This document shows positions 34,155 through 47,014 of a DNA stretch of 64,000 bases, piece after piece (positions within the stretch are counted from its first letter, which is position 1; each line of letters opens with the position of its first letter). The notes beneath the pieces are model-generated. The model saw only the letters and a list, made by a program, of their open reading frames with translations, made no database searches and was not told the origin of the DNA. Made by a program: the position numbers and the translations under genes. Origin of the DNA: Cyathus striatus (lineage: Eukaryota; Basidiomycota; Agaricomycetes; Agaricales; Nidulariaceae); the NCBI GenBank assembly GCA_025738555.1, contig JAOVFP010000021.1:1922001-1986000 (forward strand), in the 5' to 3' direction.

Positions 34155-35455
34155 GAGATGGGAGTGGGACGTTGACGGTTGGGGGACTCTTCAGTGGTTC
34201 ATGCTAGAGTTCTGAGACCGTGGACACCGATCTGATGACAGTTCGTAGCTATTCAAATGGTAACTAGGGAAAGGAAAAAGGTTATGTGACACAATGTATT
34301 CCAGAATTGACTCAAAATGGAAGCAGGGTTGAAACGTTGATAAGTATTAAGTAATACTGTTACGAAGTTAATCGATTACGTAAGTAACCAGTCGTGTAAG
34401 TCAGTTGACTGTGACTCTCGCAAACTCTCGGTTGCGCCTGTGTTACATGTGCGCTGTGCTGCCAGCCTGCTGCTGGTGTGCCACCATCTATCCTCATACT
34501 TACACTGCCATTATACGCACATATACATATCCTCTTCCTCTGAATTATTGCACAAAACGATGAACTAGTATCTTGAAGTGACATCGAACTCAGAGTCAAA
34601 GCGCAAAACTGGCCCGGCCCAATAGCTTCCCTCCAGGCATTCAAAGCAATGTTTATTCAATGAAAGCAATTCCCTGAGCCGTATGGGCCATTTTATTCTG
34701 TCAGCAAGGGCAGGGTAGTAGAGCACGTCAGTACATATCGCCCACTTCTTAAAACGGCGCATACAGTACGCAGAAGGAGCGATTACGAGGTCAGGACTCA
34801 GGCTCATATGGAACATTGTACGAATATCCTTCGATCAGGTACACCTCTTCAGTATCCCTCACATACAGCTAACGCCAACCATGACCAAGGCCCTAAAAAC
34901 ACATCACATGTCACGACTATGGTCAAAATTGTTGACCACATGAATGGTATGCGAAGCCTACAAACACCAAATACATTCTCGTTCGTCCTTCCCATCCATT
35001 CTCTTGCCAAGTTTCTCTGTTTATTCACTCTCTACTATAGCCCACCCCCCGACGCAACAGTCACAGACGTCTGGCGCAAATCGAGCAATATGGTGGTTAT
35101 TACACATTACCGCCGTCACTAAAGGCTACATTTCAAAAATTCAGGCATGAGCGCAGTCATATTCGAAGAATTTAAGCTTCTTTGGTAGTTCTCTGCGCAT
35201 ATATATGTCAGCTTTGAGGCTCTGGATGGTATGAGGCGCTATGCGAGCGGTGTTGGGAGGGTGAATGCTGGACGTCAGGGCTACACAATTGAACAATGTT
35301 TATGCTGGAGACACGGTTATCGTGGATCTAGCTGAATCACCCCAGAGGTTCGCCATCCGTTTTTACCGAACCAGATAAATCCTGCCTCTCAAACCTCTCT
35401 TCGCTACCCCGACATTGAAACCTTCTTGCCGCTGGCCAACTGTCCTCTTGACATT
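34155..35455. other. Intergenic stretch upstream of M5
   Basis: No gene supported. Short ORFs (34360-34816 minus, 34808-35150 plus) lack motifs and splice logic. 35340-35450 has a coding-like look that seems to resume after the MITE at 35610, so it may be a degraded gene. Confidence 0.4.
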
Positions 35456-35606
35456 AGGGGTGTTCAATCTTGGCGATACGCGATACAGCTACAGCTGTTT
35501 TGTAACGCGCGCTAAACTTTTTCGGCAGGATTGTAGTGTTGCTGTCAAGTTGCTATAGCGACTGATCTGTAGTGACGCGACAAAACAGCCAAGATTGAAC
35601 TCCCCT
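35456..35606. mobile_element. 151-bp MITE with 19-bp TIRs and ATT duplication
   Basis: AGGGGTGTTCAATCTTGGC at the left end pairs with the right end with one mismatch. ATT repeats at 35453-35455 and 35607-35609. A 3-bp duplication suggests a PIF/Harbinger- or CACTA-type derivative. No coding capacity. Confidence 0.72.
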
Positions 35607-36249
35607 ATTGAACCTCAAGCTGTGGATTATGGTGAAGACGCGCAGTCTCAGGCTGTTGAGGCGGCTCTACTGAGAGAGTTGGCAAAGGAGCAGCTACCTA
35701 TAGGGTCACGCGACAGAGAAACCTAATGAAGTTAGAATTTACGATGGGGATGGACGGGAGAATAGTATGTTGTATGAGGAGATGGGGGCCGATGTCAGTT
35801 TCAACTGATATCAAGGCTGATTGGAACATAAGTGATACCAGCCATTCACGATGTTTCTCGGCATCCTCTACATATTATCGTCTCCAAAGTACCTGTTTTG
35901 CAAGTGAGTTCAAGCTTCATGTACTAAGCTACTTTCCACCAAACTTATGAATACTTTGTCTGTAAACGTTTAACTGAAGTAAACTAGTCCGGGTATGTCG
36001 TTTCTAGCGTAAGTCACTTACAATTGATGATATTATGGCGTTATATGTTCTTAATCTGCGGAAGGAGATACGTTGTACGATGTTCAGCGCTGAGAATACA
36101 GACTCCATGTCATATTGTTGTTATATCCTGGTAAAGGAGTCTGTACTTATGTTGCTCAGGCACGGTTATATATGTATGTTGTATGAAGATATCATATAAA
36201 CCAGAGTACTATCATAGGTATTAAACTCTGAATCGTAACATCTACATAT
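35607..36249. other. Intergenic stretch with a short coding-like remnant
   Basis: 35625-35710 reads AVDYGEDAQSQAVEAALLRE on the plus strand before stops intervene. It may be the far side of the gene fragment that the MITE split. Nothing else recognised. Confidence 0.35.
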
Positions 36250-37455
36250 TTAGTGTCCAACATCCTTCTTCTCCCCATCCTTAACTTCGAGCACTGTGAC
36301 CATATTCATGCAAAAACCACAGGATGCAGTGATTGGGTGTTCAATGGTACGTTCTCCAAAGTAATTCCATCCAGTATGGTAAACCTTTTCTCTCTTGGGA
36401 CATCTTTTCGTGGTCACATTGAGTGTGACTCCACCAAATATCATCTCGATGTCAGATACCATAGATAGCATGTCCAACTCCATTTTATCGAGTCCTGCAT
36501 CACCGTAAAAAACCTTCCAAGCTCCCACCTCCGAGGCATCCATTTTCTCAATTTTCAGCAAAAGCTCACGCATATGGATGGGTGATTTCTCTGAGACGTC
36601 AATTTCATAAAATATGGAATTAGATGTGTCGTCAATTCTGGGTTCGTCACGATCCTCGTCAAAATTAAAGTGTTCATCCCACAAATTTTCGGGAATTATT
36701 AAGGTGGTTGATGAGTACTCTTCAATCTGGCTAAGTATACCAAGCCAACGACCATTTGGGAGCCGCCAGATAGAGCGTTCGGATTTTGAGAATATACGAT
36801 CCGCAACCGTCTTGTGCTCGACACTTTTAACATGAGGGATATCTGCTGCAAAGTCTGCTGACCTTGAAGGGTCCGTAGTCTTCGGAATAGTTGAAGCAAT
36901 AGAGGAATAGCCCTTCCATTTCTCATGTATTGCATTGTTGACCCCATAAATCCTATTTGTTTCATCATCAGCATTTTACAGGAATGATAACCGTCTAACG
37001 TACATGCTGGTAGGATATATTAACTTTATATTTTGCAGTGAGTCCGTATCATCTGGTATATATATGTGTTTTCCACTTGGAAAAATAACGACGTGACCCG
37101 AGCCTAACTGTTGGAAGCCGGAGTTTATCAAGTTGTTGACTTCAGAATCCCTATTCATATAAGTATACTCATTAGTATTTCTATGAGCAACTCGACCATT
37201 TACATACACTTCAGTATGATTTCTTCCAGGCAGCACAATGAACTTGTCTGATTCTCGCCCATATGTAAAAAAATTTGGATTTTTATCTGGTGTCGTAGAT
37301 GTGGGTTCTGAGTCACGCTTGCATAGGTTTATTACTTTATTCACGACAAGGCGGCGGTCTTCTGGGAAGTGAATAATTAAGGATTCATGGAGGGTGTTAT
37401 TCGTCTCGGTAGTCGGTGCCTGAACAGCAGAGCCAGCCCTGAGTTCATTGATCAT
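36250..37455 (-). CDS. Unidentified two-exon protein, 384 residues
   Basis: Exons 37455-37004 and 36952-36250 join in phase through a 51-nt GT-AG intron. I start at the ATG encoding MINELRAGSAV; the open frame reaches a few codons further without an ATG. The first half is polar, with NFFTYGRESDKFIVLPGRN, VYVNGRVAHRN and VVIFPSGKHIYIPDD, resembling beta-rich repeats. The second half has SIWRLPNGRWLGILSQIEEY, DMLSMVSDIEMIFGGVTLNV and a C-terminal CGFCMN pair. No signal peptide or TM. Family not recognised. The start codon lies at the edge of the 0.95-kb repeat, so the repeat supplies its promoter. Confidence 0.68.
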
Positions 37456-38385
37456 GTTGTTATTTTCGGATGACCTTGTCAAAAGTGTTAATATTATATT
37501 TTAGAGCATCAATAATCAAGGCTCCCTACATATCAATAAATTTGTAAGTGTTATAGGTGTCTTGTGAGTATTGAGTCAAGTTGTGACGTGCGTTGAAAAG
37601 GAATGTTTAATGATGGTATTACTAGGCGGCATTCGACAGCTTATGTAGTACCGTCGCCACACTTATTTTTAAAACTTTAAAAGCTTTACTTCCTATACTA
37701 ACAGATGCCATTGTTGACGCCCACAGGTTGAATAGTTGTAATGTTCAGCATTAAACAACAACGACACTAACAAACAGAATGCCTCACGCCACAACTGTAC
37801 ACCCTCGCCACCTCCGTAGTAAGGTAGGATCCTTATCTCGGCTAGCACTAGTACCGGTGTTTACAACAAATGGACCAACGATGCTGTCAATGGTTGTACT
37901 ATTGTACGCGTTCTGTTGTTTCCGTCATAATTCATAACTGAGTATTATTGTTTAAAACATAAGCTTCAGTGGGCTCCGTAGTATACTAATGTAGGTCCAG
38001 TTGTTCTCGTCTCACACAACAAAAGTTGAACAAGCTATCAATATTGGATACGTTGTTGTCTTACTGCTAGTAATGAGGCAAGTAGGATAACATCGTCCAG
38101 TTTTTATTCTACTTTTAGAACGATCCAATTTGTGGTATTCAAGCAATCAGCACGGCAAAGTCCGTAATCCTCCCATTTTACTACTTATAGGCTACATCAA
38201 TATTCTAAAGGTGCTGCTGGCCTTTGGCTGGCCTCAGGACGCGCTGATGATGTCAACTGTCAATTGTTCTACTTTGGTGAAACTGCACGTCACTTATGTC
38301 AGCAAATCTGAATGTCACAGACTGCACGGAGACATACCGTTGACACACATTGTACATTATGTAGAGTTGACATTAAACAGGAACA
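37445..38385 (+). repeat. 0.95-kb direct repeat, copy 1
   Basis: Matches 41105-42455 in the same orientation over its length, from TTGATCATGTTGTTATTTTC to the GACACACATTGTACAT block. It lacks the MITE that copy 2 carries, so the empty site GGCTAGCACTA is visible at about 37849. It includes the upstream region and first codons of the 36250-37455 gene. Nature unknown (old transposon or segmental duplication). Confidence 0.78.
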
Positions 38386-38645
38386 ATTCAATTTGTATAC
38401 ATTCACAGCAGAGTGTGAACGCTTGTCAATTCACGAGAATTTGCAACAAACTAGAGCTCTTGTGATATAATTCTGTCGAGTCGAAAGACGGTTTATTCAA
38501 GACAGTGATGTCCAGTAACACTGGGTACCCTTGCTAGTGCTACCACTATCTCTATATGATATATGACAGTCATCGCATCCTTCCCTGGCTTTAAATTACA
38601 TCAAGTACAAGAAAGAAAATGTGACGAGATATCATAGTTATTTAT

Positions 38646-40525
38646 CTATACTGATTCGATGATATCTGCCTGAAATTTACTGTCAATCTCACTGTCGCTG
38701 CGTTGAAACTCGCTTTCAATATACTCTTCTTCGTCCAGTTGACTCCTCTCCACACTGCGCGGCTGGGCAAAAAATATTGAGTGAGACATTGCAGCAGAAT
38801 CCTCATTCGCGTCTAAATCAGCCATTCGTTTGAGACCAAGTATTAATCTTGACCCCTGAAGAAAGTGTCAGTATTGTTATAATTGAAAGAAATGAAGCCT
38901 TACAGAGAATGATAAAACTGAAATGTAAATACTATGAGAATCGGTGAGAAAAAAAGAAGGATTTACATAAATGAAATCTGCAGAACATACGGTAATAGTA
39001 AGACGCTAAACAATGGTAACTTCGATTCTATGTCGGTATCCAAAGCACCAACTGTAATTAACAGCTTGGAGACTAAACATAGCGCATGTAAGATATGACA
39101 TAGGAAGATTTTTGAAGTATCTCATACCGAAAATAAAAATAAAATATAATGTCCCATCTCGAATTACCAAGTTATACAGTGGGATGGTATTTTCATCATC
39201 GTTTGTTAAATTCAGAAGCACTTTTCTAAGCCCTCCGTTGTCCCTATAGTAGCTTATAGAGGCCCTGGCAATAGTCAGCAGAAATAATATAGCTGTTAAA
39301 TTTTGCACACGTCAAATGTATTCAGTGAAATAATGATGGACTCACCTTGGAAAGCTAGTGATATCATGAAAGCAACACTTTTCAATCTTGTAAGGAGCGC
39401 ATTTTGAATCAAATTCCGGTTTGAAATATCACATATAAGATGTGGAATGACACGACTCGACTTAACGTCTTCAATGGCAATAAGTGTTGCTACACCAGTT
39501 AATGTCTAGTGGTGTCAGGACTCTGGTACAAACCAACAGATTAACATGCCAAATGTACGGACCCCAATTTCAGCTTAGATATCATAAAGGTTATCCATGG
39601 CTAAAATGAGAAACGTGGTATACTCACCAAACATTCCCATTGCGAGGCATATATTTACTGCAAGAATAAAATAGATAACTAAGTCTAATATTTTAGGGTA
39701 AATAAAAATGCATTTACTTTTCTTGCTGTTACCATATATCGCGCTCACTCGAAGCGCAAATATCAGGTCAATTAACGGCACAATTATGACAAGACCGGCA
39801 CTGCGTGTTCAATCCGTTATTTAAATTCTGTACGATTTATCAAAGTTAATTAATATGTCACCATCCATGAAATACTACGCTTGCTTTACAACTGTGAAGA
39901 TTTTTCAACGGAGGATGATAGGATAGGTGCTAAATAAAGTTACATCTAACAATGAACATCAGAGCTTAGACGTAGATAACTTAATGTCTGACGTACTGCC
40001 AATGAAATATATACCCTAGGACCGTAATAAGGTACTATAGTTATTGGATTGATAAGAGAGTGTGCTCAGATGAAGGCCATATACGCACATATGACATTAA
40101 TGCTATTCAATTATGACAAATCAGTTTGATATAAAATGAAAATGATGTTAGGCTTCTAACTTACAGCATATAAATAATGCTGTAGTATCGCGCAAAGACG
40201 TATAGTAGCTTGGGAAGAGACCAATCCATTCCCCTTATTACGGACAGTGGTTTGTGTGCTCAGTGGCCAGTAGAGATGAATCTTACCACCATATATAGTT
40301 CATCTAACAAAAAACTTTTTTGTCAATATTTTATGTTTAAAATGGTCGTATAATTATACTTCGTCAACAAAAGAGTGAGCAATATCGTATGCCAGGGAAG
40401 ATATGGTGATAACTGTAAAGGAAGTTAGAGCGTAAGAGGAATGACCTAATCGGCATACCCCATGCAATCTCTGCTTTTTCGCCTATGGCAATAGCTTGAA
40501 TTGTGTGGATTGTGCCGTCTGCCAT
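38646..40525 (-). CDS. DUF6533-type seven-TM membrane protein
   Basis: First exons 40525-40459, 40412-40360, 40303-40290 and 40233-40165 close in phase. They give MADGTIHTIQAIAIGEKAEI, then LAYDIAHSFVDE, IWGMDWSLPKLLYVFARYYS, the hallmark N-terminus of the basidiomycete DUF6533 family. Later exons, less certain in their borders, give VPLIDLIFALRVSAIYG (about 39785-39730), a hydrophobic VNICLAMGMFG, IAIEDVKSSRVIPHLICDIS, YNLVIRDGTLYFIFIFG (about 39185-39130) and a last exon starting GSRLILGLKRMADLDANEDS and ending ADIIESV-stop at 38646. Known: family proteins are predicted 7-TM receptors or transporters without an assigned ligand. It sits between the two 0.95-kb repeats. Confidence 0.72.
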
Positions 40526-41104
40526 TAATGTTAACAGTTGTTGATAGTTAAGAGCGGTCTAATCGTCAAAGTTTAGTTAAGCTCAATACTTATAGTCAAA
40601 CACAAAGCCAAATAGTTGTGGCTGTTCACCGGCAGCAAGTCCACGGCCGCTGGTCAAACGAATGATATTAGATGTGATAGCTGATGGAATAAGGAAAGAG
40701 ATTTTATGATCATTATCTGAAACTCACAAGGCGAACAATTAGGGTTTCAAATTATTTTGAAGTGGAACATTCCTGTGCTCATCCAGTGTTGATTCAAATT
40801 TCAAACCACATTTTTCAACGTGTAGATACTTCACCTAGCTTGTGCATTACAGAAGATCAACATCACCTTGTACACCGAAATTTGATTTAGCTATATCTTC
40901 GTCAGTTTCTCATGCATTCAAACCTAACTTCGCACATGTTTTCGGAGACACGTACTACAATATTCTGAATTTTCGTGACACTATGACACAAAATGAGTAA
41001 GAAATAAATGTTTTACTGGCTTCGAGGGGGTTGTCAGAGGCTAGAGCTGGTTCACACGAAATGATCAAATAACTTGGCACAACAAAATAGCCAGCGATTT
41101 CCCC
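40526..41104. other. Upstream region of the DUF6533-like gene
   Basis: AT-rich, no gene or repeat recognised. Confidence 0.45.
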
Positions 41105-42455
41105 TATTGATCATGTTGTCATTTTCGGATGACCTTGTCAAAAGTGTTAATATTATATTTTAGAGTATCAATAATCAAGGCTCCCTACATATCAATAAAT
41201 TTGCAAGTGGTATGGGTGTCTTGTGAGTATTGAGCTTAGTTGTGATGTGCGTCGAAAGGAATGTTTAATGAGATGGTACTACCAGGCGACATCCGACAAC
41301 TTATGTAGTACCGCCGTCACACTTATTTTTAAAGCTTTACTTCCTATACTAATAGATGTTGTTGACGCCCTCAGGTTGAATCATTGTTATGTTCAGCATA
41401 AATAACAATGACAACAGAATGCCTCCCACCACAACAGTACACTCTCACCACTTCCATAGTAAGGTAGAATCCTTATCCTAGCTATGGTGCTGTGCGCTTA
41501 GTCACCACTACTTTCATGCAACTTACATAGAGCCATGGAAAACAGTTTTTTCCTTATTCCTTTAGCCAAAGTGCTTTTTTTCATGAGGGGAACAAAATGT
41601 CTAGACAGATTTTTGATATTGTCAAAACTGATGAAGTTATATTTTTTCTCCACCATAAATTCTGCCGTCTTATGTAACACTTGCTATATACAGTATTAAT
41701 TTCCCACACTTATGTATTGGTAATCAAAGATCCTCAAAGCTACCTCCGATGTAAACCAAATGTAAACTTAAAATATTCCTTCATCTATTGTAAATATATT
41801 ACAGATTAGAGATATCTGGGTAGATTTTCTTGAAGTGATGTGAATGTAATGTTCCATGAGATCATTATTAGTGCTTGACCACACCACAGAAATAATCTTA
41901 ATCTATTGAGCTCACTTCTGCCGCTGCACCAAACTAGTGGTGACTAAGCCCCAGCACCATAGCACTATTACCGGTGTTTACAACAAATAAACCAACAATG
42001 CTGTCAATAGTTGTACTGTTGTACATATTCTGTTGTTTATTGTCATAATGGTCGCTTTAATTCACAACTGAACAATATTGTTTAAAACATCAGCTTTCGT
42101 GGGCTGCTAATGTAGGTCCAGTTGTTCTCGTCTCACAACAAAAGTTGAATGAACTATCAATATCGAATAAGCTGTTGTCTTACCACTAATTCTACTTTTG
42201 GAATGATCCAACTTATGGTATTCAAGCAATCAGCATGGGAAAGTCCATAATCCTCCCATTTTACTATAGGCTGTATATACAGGCTACAGTAGCATTCTAA
42301 AGGTGTTGCTAGCCTCAGGACATGTCGATGATGTCAATTGTTAATAATTCTACTTGGTGAAACTGCACTTCACTTGTATCAGCAAATCCGAATGCCACAG
42401 ACCTGCACGGAGGCATACCATTGACACACATTGTACATAGAGTTGACATTATGCA
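41105..42455 (+). repeat. 0.95-kb direct repeat, copy 2, enlarged by a MITE
   Basis: Same order of blocks as 37445-38385, interrupted only by the TA-flanked 475-bp insertion at 41485-41959. It lacks the downstream gene found beside copy 1. Confidence 0.78.
41485..41959. mobile_element. 475-bp MITE with TA target duplication (Tc1/mariner-like)
   Basis: TA flanks both ends (41483-41484 and 41960-41961). The left end TGGTGCTGTGCGCTTAGTCA pairs with the right end TGACTAAGCCCCAGCACCA, giving a ~25-bp TIR with one or two differences that continues into CCACTA. The empty site exists in repeat copy 1. No coding capacity; the minus ORF 41498-41680 is not supported. Confidence 0.82.
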
Positions 42456-45400
42456 CAAAAACTCTCATAGAGAGGAACATAGATTTCTCAGGTTATCGCC
42501 TATCGGGGATTGGTATATGGGACTCCACTTGCTGCGGCGTTGGGCGATGTATTTAGCTTAGTGGTTTATCAAGGGAGCATACGCCCTGCTCGCTGAGATC
42601 TAAAGCTAATTGTTGTCCTTTCAGAATATATCTTATCACATACGTGGCAGAAAGAGTTAGAATCTTCAAAGTGTTTGGCACTCGCTGATCGAGTTCTTCT
42701 TGAGTTGGAAGTTCTTGTTATAAGCCATGCCCGAATCGGTTTGCAGTTTCTCATAAGCATCCATCTGAGTCACTTATTGTACTTCAAGCTTCTGGTTTGG
42801 GAACCTTCTTACTGCCGTTCAAATGAGATCATACGCTTTACCACGACTTCAAATGGCACGCGATTCTCCCGCTGAACATATTTTACTTGTTTGTAAAAAG
42901 TTATATGGCACCTCTCGCTATGTTTCCCTTTGCGTTTTAAATCACTAATCGCCTTTCTTGCTACTTTTAGAGACAACCGACTCGCTACCTTTATTGTCTT
43001 TGTTTAGGTCCCACTCACCTCTGCAAGAGCTTTTCAAGTGTAGAAACGATGTCGAACGAACGTGACCTGTATAAGTCGGGGTTTGGTTTAGTAGATTTTC
43101 TTTAAATTCGGGACTAAAACACTGGTTTATCGCCTAACGGGCAGTGTGATCCGCTACGTAACAGCACGTACATATCTGCCACGTCGATTAATGAAGCTCC
43201 TCGTGTTCTTGAGTTGGAAGTTCATGTGGTAAGCCAGTCACTCGGTTTCTCATAAGCACCCTTCTCACTTGTTATATTTCAAGCTCTGGTTTGAGGACCT
43301 TGTCACCTTCTTACTGCCGTCCAAATGAAATCGTGCAAGAATAACTGCAAATGATACACAACTACTTTACTTGATAACTTTCTGTATGGCAAATTTAATA
43401 GTTAACACCTGCGGATTCCATCCCATTCAGAAAATTACACAACCGTATGACTTTCATGGATAAATTTTATTCCTTCATTCCCATCCTATCTGATAGTAAT
43501 TTTTGTTGGTATTACAAAGAGTTGAAACTGAGCACACACAAACACACCTAGATTTTCTATCGTGCGCCTTTCCTCCACCTCCGTCGCCTATTTGGGCATA
43601 CGTACCCGGTGATCCCATTTATATGATACCCTGTAAGCACCATTCGTAAACCTTGGCCAATTTTAGGACATATCCAATTGATATTGCTCACAGGATGTAA
43701 TCATTTATTTTCAAATCATTTCGGCTCAGCATCATCATTCTAATGAGATAACGGCACATGTTCTATGGACCCGCTCTATCATAGAATTCTGTTCTACGAT
43801 GGGTTGCCGGAACGGTACTCATTTGTGAAGAATAAGGCTGTCTTGTCTTTCGCTGTCAATCCATTCAGAAGGATGATTTGGCAGTTGTTATCAAAATAAC
43901 TGTCCAACGTAAATAAATACATTTCCTCTCTGGCTGTCTATTCGCACGTATGTTATTCTTGTGCAGATGTACCATTTACTTGGGCTCTGCATTTGAATTG
44001 CAGAACTGGATTATCTCTCATTCCTCCAACAGGTTCGCAATCCGAAGGATTCAAGTTGTATCGCGAGTTGAATATGCAGCTCCTGACCACACCTTGCTGC
44101 AATTTTATGCCGATGGATCCTGGACACACAATGACCTACAATGACTTTCTTACTATATGTCAAGCATCGAAAACATAAGTAAGTTGGACCATGTTTGAAT
44201 CCGGACATCATGTTTTTCCCAGGAACAATCTCGGATTGTCCAGTGTCCACATGGAAGATTTAACTCACGACCCCTCTCTCAACCTGTCCCGCATCCGGCT
44301 TTAAACAGGCTATTTTTCACTTCGCCGTCCAAACGCGTGGACGTTTAAACATAGGCATTCTTGTTCTCGGTATGTATGTTGACTTCTTTTCCTTTTTACA
44401 AACGAGTGTTGTAAAAACCACTCACCCCCATACTTCATGCTTCGCTCCCTCGATCTAAAGCCAGCATTCTCATCTAGCCCATGGAATACGCAAAGGATGT
44501 CCTTCTTTACTGCACGAGTATATCTTTCTATTTTCACTACTTGATCACTTGCATCATCCGCGGTGGTCGGCTGATCGCCTTTTGATTGGTGTTCACTGAA
44601 ATGACAGGTTGAATGATATGGCCTCGACCTCCACAAACTGTCTATCCCATGCGTACCGCCCCCACAAATCTGTGTCTCGGACCTGCTGCTTCTTCCAATA
44701 GCCATGACAGAACGGATCTCTCCCATGTTAATTTCTCATCTGCTGACGATTCGAGAGCTTCCAGAGAAACCCTGGAACAGCATCCCGACGGGGATTATTC
44801 TTATCACGGATCCGTAAATGCCTCGGCATGGCGGTGCGAGTGCGGTATATTCATTCTTTGTGACCACAAAGTACTGCGCCTGATAATATGCGTCCCACCC
44901 TCCCAATGAACTCACTATCTTTCTAATACAATTGATACATATCAACCTTTACGGCGCTTATTCCGCGAAACTTTTGAATGGCAGGATGTACGTACAAACA
45001 ATACATCTGTCGCCGCCTTTTCCCCACTTTTACACAGTCCGTGCATTCCGAAACTCAAGGCTGGCTATATATTGCGTTCTACGTGCGACATCGCCCATGA
45101 TCCGAACGGCCTTTAATTCAGCGGAATTGAAGCCCACTGATATGGATCTTAACAAGCACACTCTTTCGCGCTTGAACTAGTCCCAGCTGTCCCCACGTAC
45201 GTATGTTCCAGCACACCGCAGGCCGACGTGGGCCGACACCACTAGATAACACTTTGAACACCTGATAAGTCAACTGACCATACCACAAATCCATAAATCT
45301 CCTTGGCGTTCTCCGGGTCTGATTAATTGCCGTTTGAATTTGCGTGAAAAAAATTCTGATGATGATGCACGATTGTGATTGCGATGCAATGGCGTATTCA

Positions 45401-45490
45401 TTGTATTTGGAAGCTTATCAACATGTTGATATGCTCAGTCGCCTCCGGAGATAGCTAGGATTCCACGCCGTATGTTTTTTTAGGATTTTT
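42456..45490. other. Gene-free or degraded stretch with a local duplication
   Basis: A ~200-bp block at about 42690-42900 (GAGTTGGAAGTTC, GGTTTCTCATAAGCA, CTTCTTACTGCCGT) recurs in degraded form at about 43205-43380. Minus ORFs at 44945-44736 and 44726-44310 (138 codons, VKIERYTRAVKKDILCVFHG) might be exon remnants, but I see no splice links or known motif. Confidence 0.4.
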
Positions 45491-46410
45491 TTATCAAGGC
45501 TCCGAGGGTACGTAAAAACGTCGGCTTTCACGTTTATTCTCCTCGAGGACTGGATCAACAGTGGAAATCAGGAGCAGGATACACTGCTTCCCCACACTTT
45601 GCGCCTCTGCGACGATCGAAAAGTCCTGCCGCAGCGCGAACGAAACGGATGCCGCAGGTGGCGAGGTGACGAAAGGGAATCCCGCTCGCCACCTGCGGAG
45701 CCGCATCCTGCATTGATGCGCCTTTCCCGTCGCTTGTTCCTGAAGATGAAACGATCTACGATGATCAAGCAGTTTGATCGAAAATCGGCTTGCATGAGGT
45801 GTAAGTGCAAGTGCGACCGTCGGAGGTCGATGTGCGCCCCATTGCACCTCACGTTCCCCGCTCGAATCTTCCTCGGAGGAATGAGAGGGGAGGAAGGGGA
45901 CCACGTGAATTCCTTCTTCATTCCTACTTTTCTTCCTCCCCCACCCCTCCAAACCCTCTCCCGGTCCCGCACATAACGCTCCTCGGTACCTGAAATCCAA
46001 AAATCCAACTTCGATTCCTCTGCGCTCGGAACGCACCTGGAGGGATGGGGGCGTAACCAGGTCCACGAACGGGAAAGGGTAGTTCGTATAGCTATAATTA
46101 CCAACTCAGGAAATCATACCTCGAGGTGCATGGGTAAACAACTCAAGTACGTTCTATTCATAGTGAGGGACACGAGTAAGCTGGGATCGTCAGGAGTCAG
46201 GAACAGATAGTGTTGGTTTCTTGCGGCTTGTCCTGGTATGTACACCTATGAAGATTAAGGCAACGCCCTCCCCAGGTGGAGTGGGACGGGTGCCTAGGTT
46301 GGTTGTTCCGTTGGATTGTGTATTCCGAGCCTCGAGGAGGCATCTTTACGCGCTTGGGATGTGAGAGGCGCTTTGGGGTGATGGTGACTCACGCTAGTGA
46401 TACGTGGTGG
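45491..46410. other. GC-richer stretch with overlapping open frames, no supported gene
   Basis: Three long ORFs overlap on both strands (45494-46066 and 45568-46104 minus, 45599-45976 plus). Their proteins are Arg/Ser/Cys-rich with no domain, as expected when base composition simply removes stops. The region contains the hairpin at 45652-45698. Confidence 0.45.
45652..45698. repeat. Perfect 14-bp inverted repeat with 19-nt loop
   Basis: CCGCAGGTGGCGAG at 45652-45665 pairs with CTCGCCACCTGCGG at 45685-45698. GGATG/CATCC just outside extends the foldback with an internal mismatch. Could be a DNA-binding dyad or an RNA hairpin. Confidence 0.85.
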
Positions 46411-46523
46411 GGCGGAAATGAGTTGGCGACTGGTCTTATCACCGTAAGTCAGAAAGTAGGGTGATGGTGAAGGAGGCGGAAATGAGTCGGCAACTAGTCT
46501 TATCACCCAAAGTCAGAGAGTAC
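46411..46523 (+). repeat. Two-copy tandem repeat, 64-bp period
   Basis: GGCGGAAATGAGTTGGCGAC...CAGAAAGTA (46411-46459) is repeated at 46475-46523 with a few substitutions. It lies downstream of the transcription factor gene. Confidence 0.75.
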
Positions 46524-47014
46524 AAATGGTATCATCTTCATTCCTTTCGCAAAAGCGGCAATTACAACAATATCGTACCAAAACGACACAGAATAGAATA
46601 AACGAAAAAAGTTAAAATAAAAGTATATACCAGAATAAAACCCAAGTCCGTAACGACAGTATAAACAGGTGAATCCAAAAGAGCGTGCACGAGCAAAAGA
46701 GCAAAGCGGTAAAGAGCGCAATTCGTGTGTGTGTGTGAGCGTGAAGCAATAAGAAAGCTATAAAGTAACGAGCAAGGCGAGGTTGTCCGTAACAAAGAGG
46801 AGAGAGAAAAAATAAGAAAGGGAATAGTGTACAAGGTATCATTGAGAGAATTAGAAAAACACTGGTAAGTATGGATAGAATAGAGCACTATGTACGATTT
46901 TTTCCGGAATCCGGTAGAAGGGAAGAGAAGAGGGATAAGTAAGACAACATGACCCGTAGACCCGAGAACGAAAAAGAAAAGCAAAAGACCAAAGAAAACC
47001 GAAAAGAAACGAGG

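Noticed and set aside
45494..46104. Three overlapping ORFs of 125-190 codons on both strands
   Set aside because: Open frames caused by GC-rich composition; proteins have no domain, repeat or splice logic.
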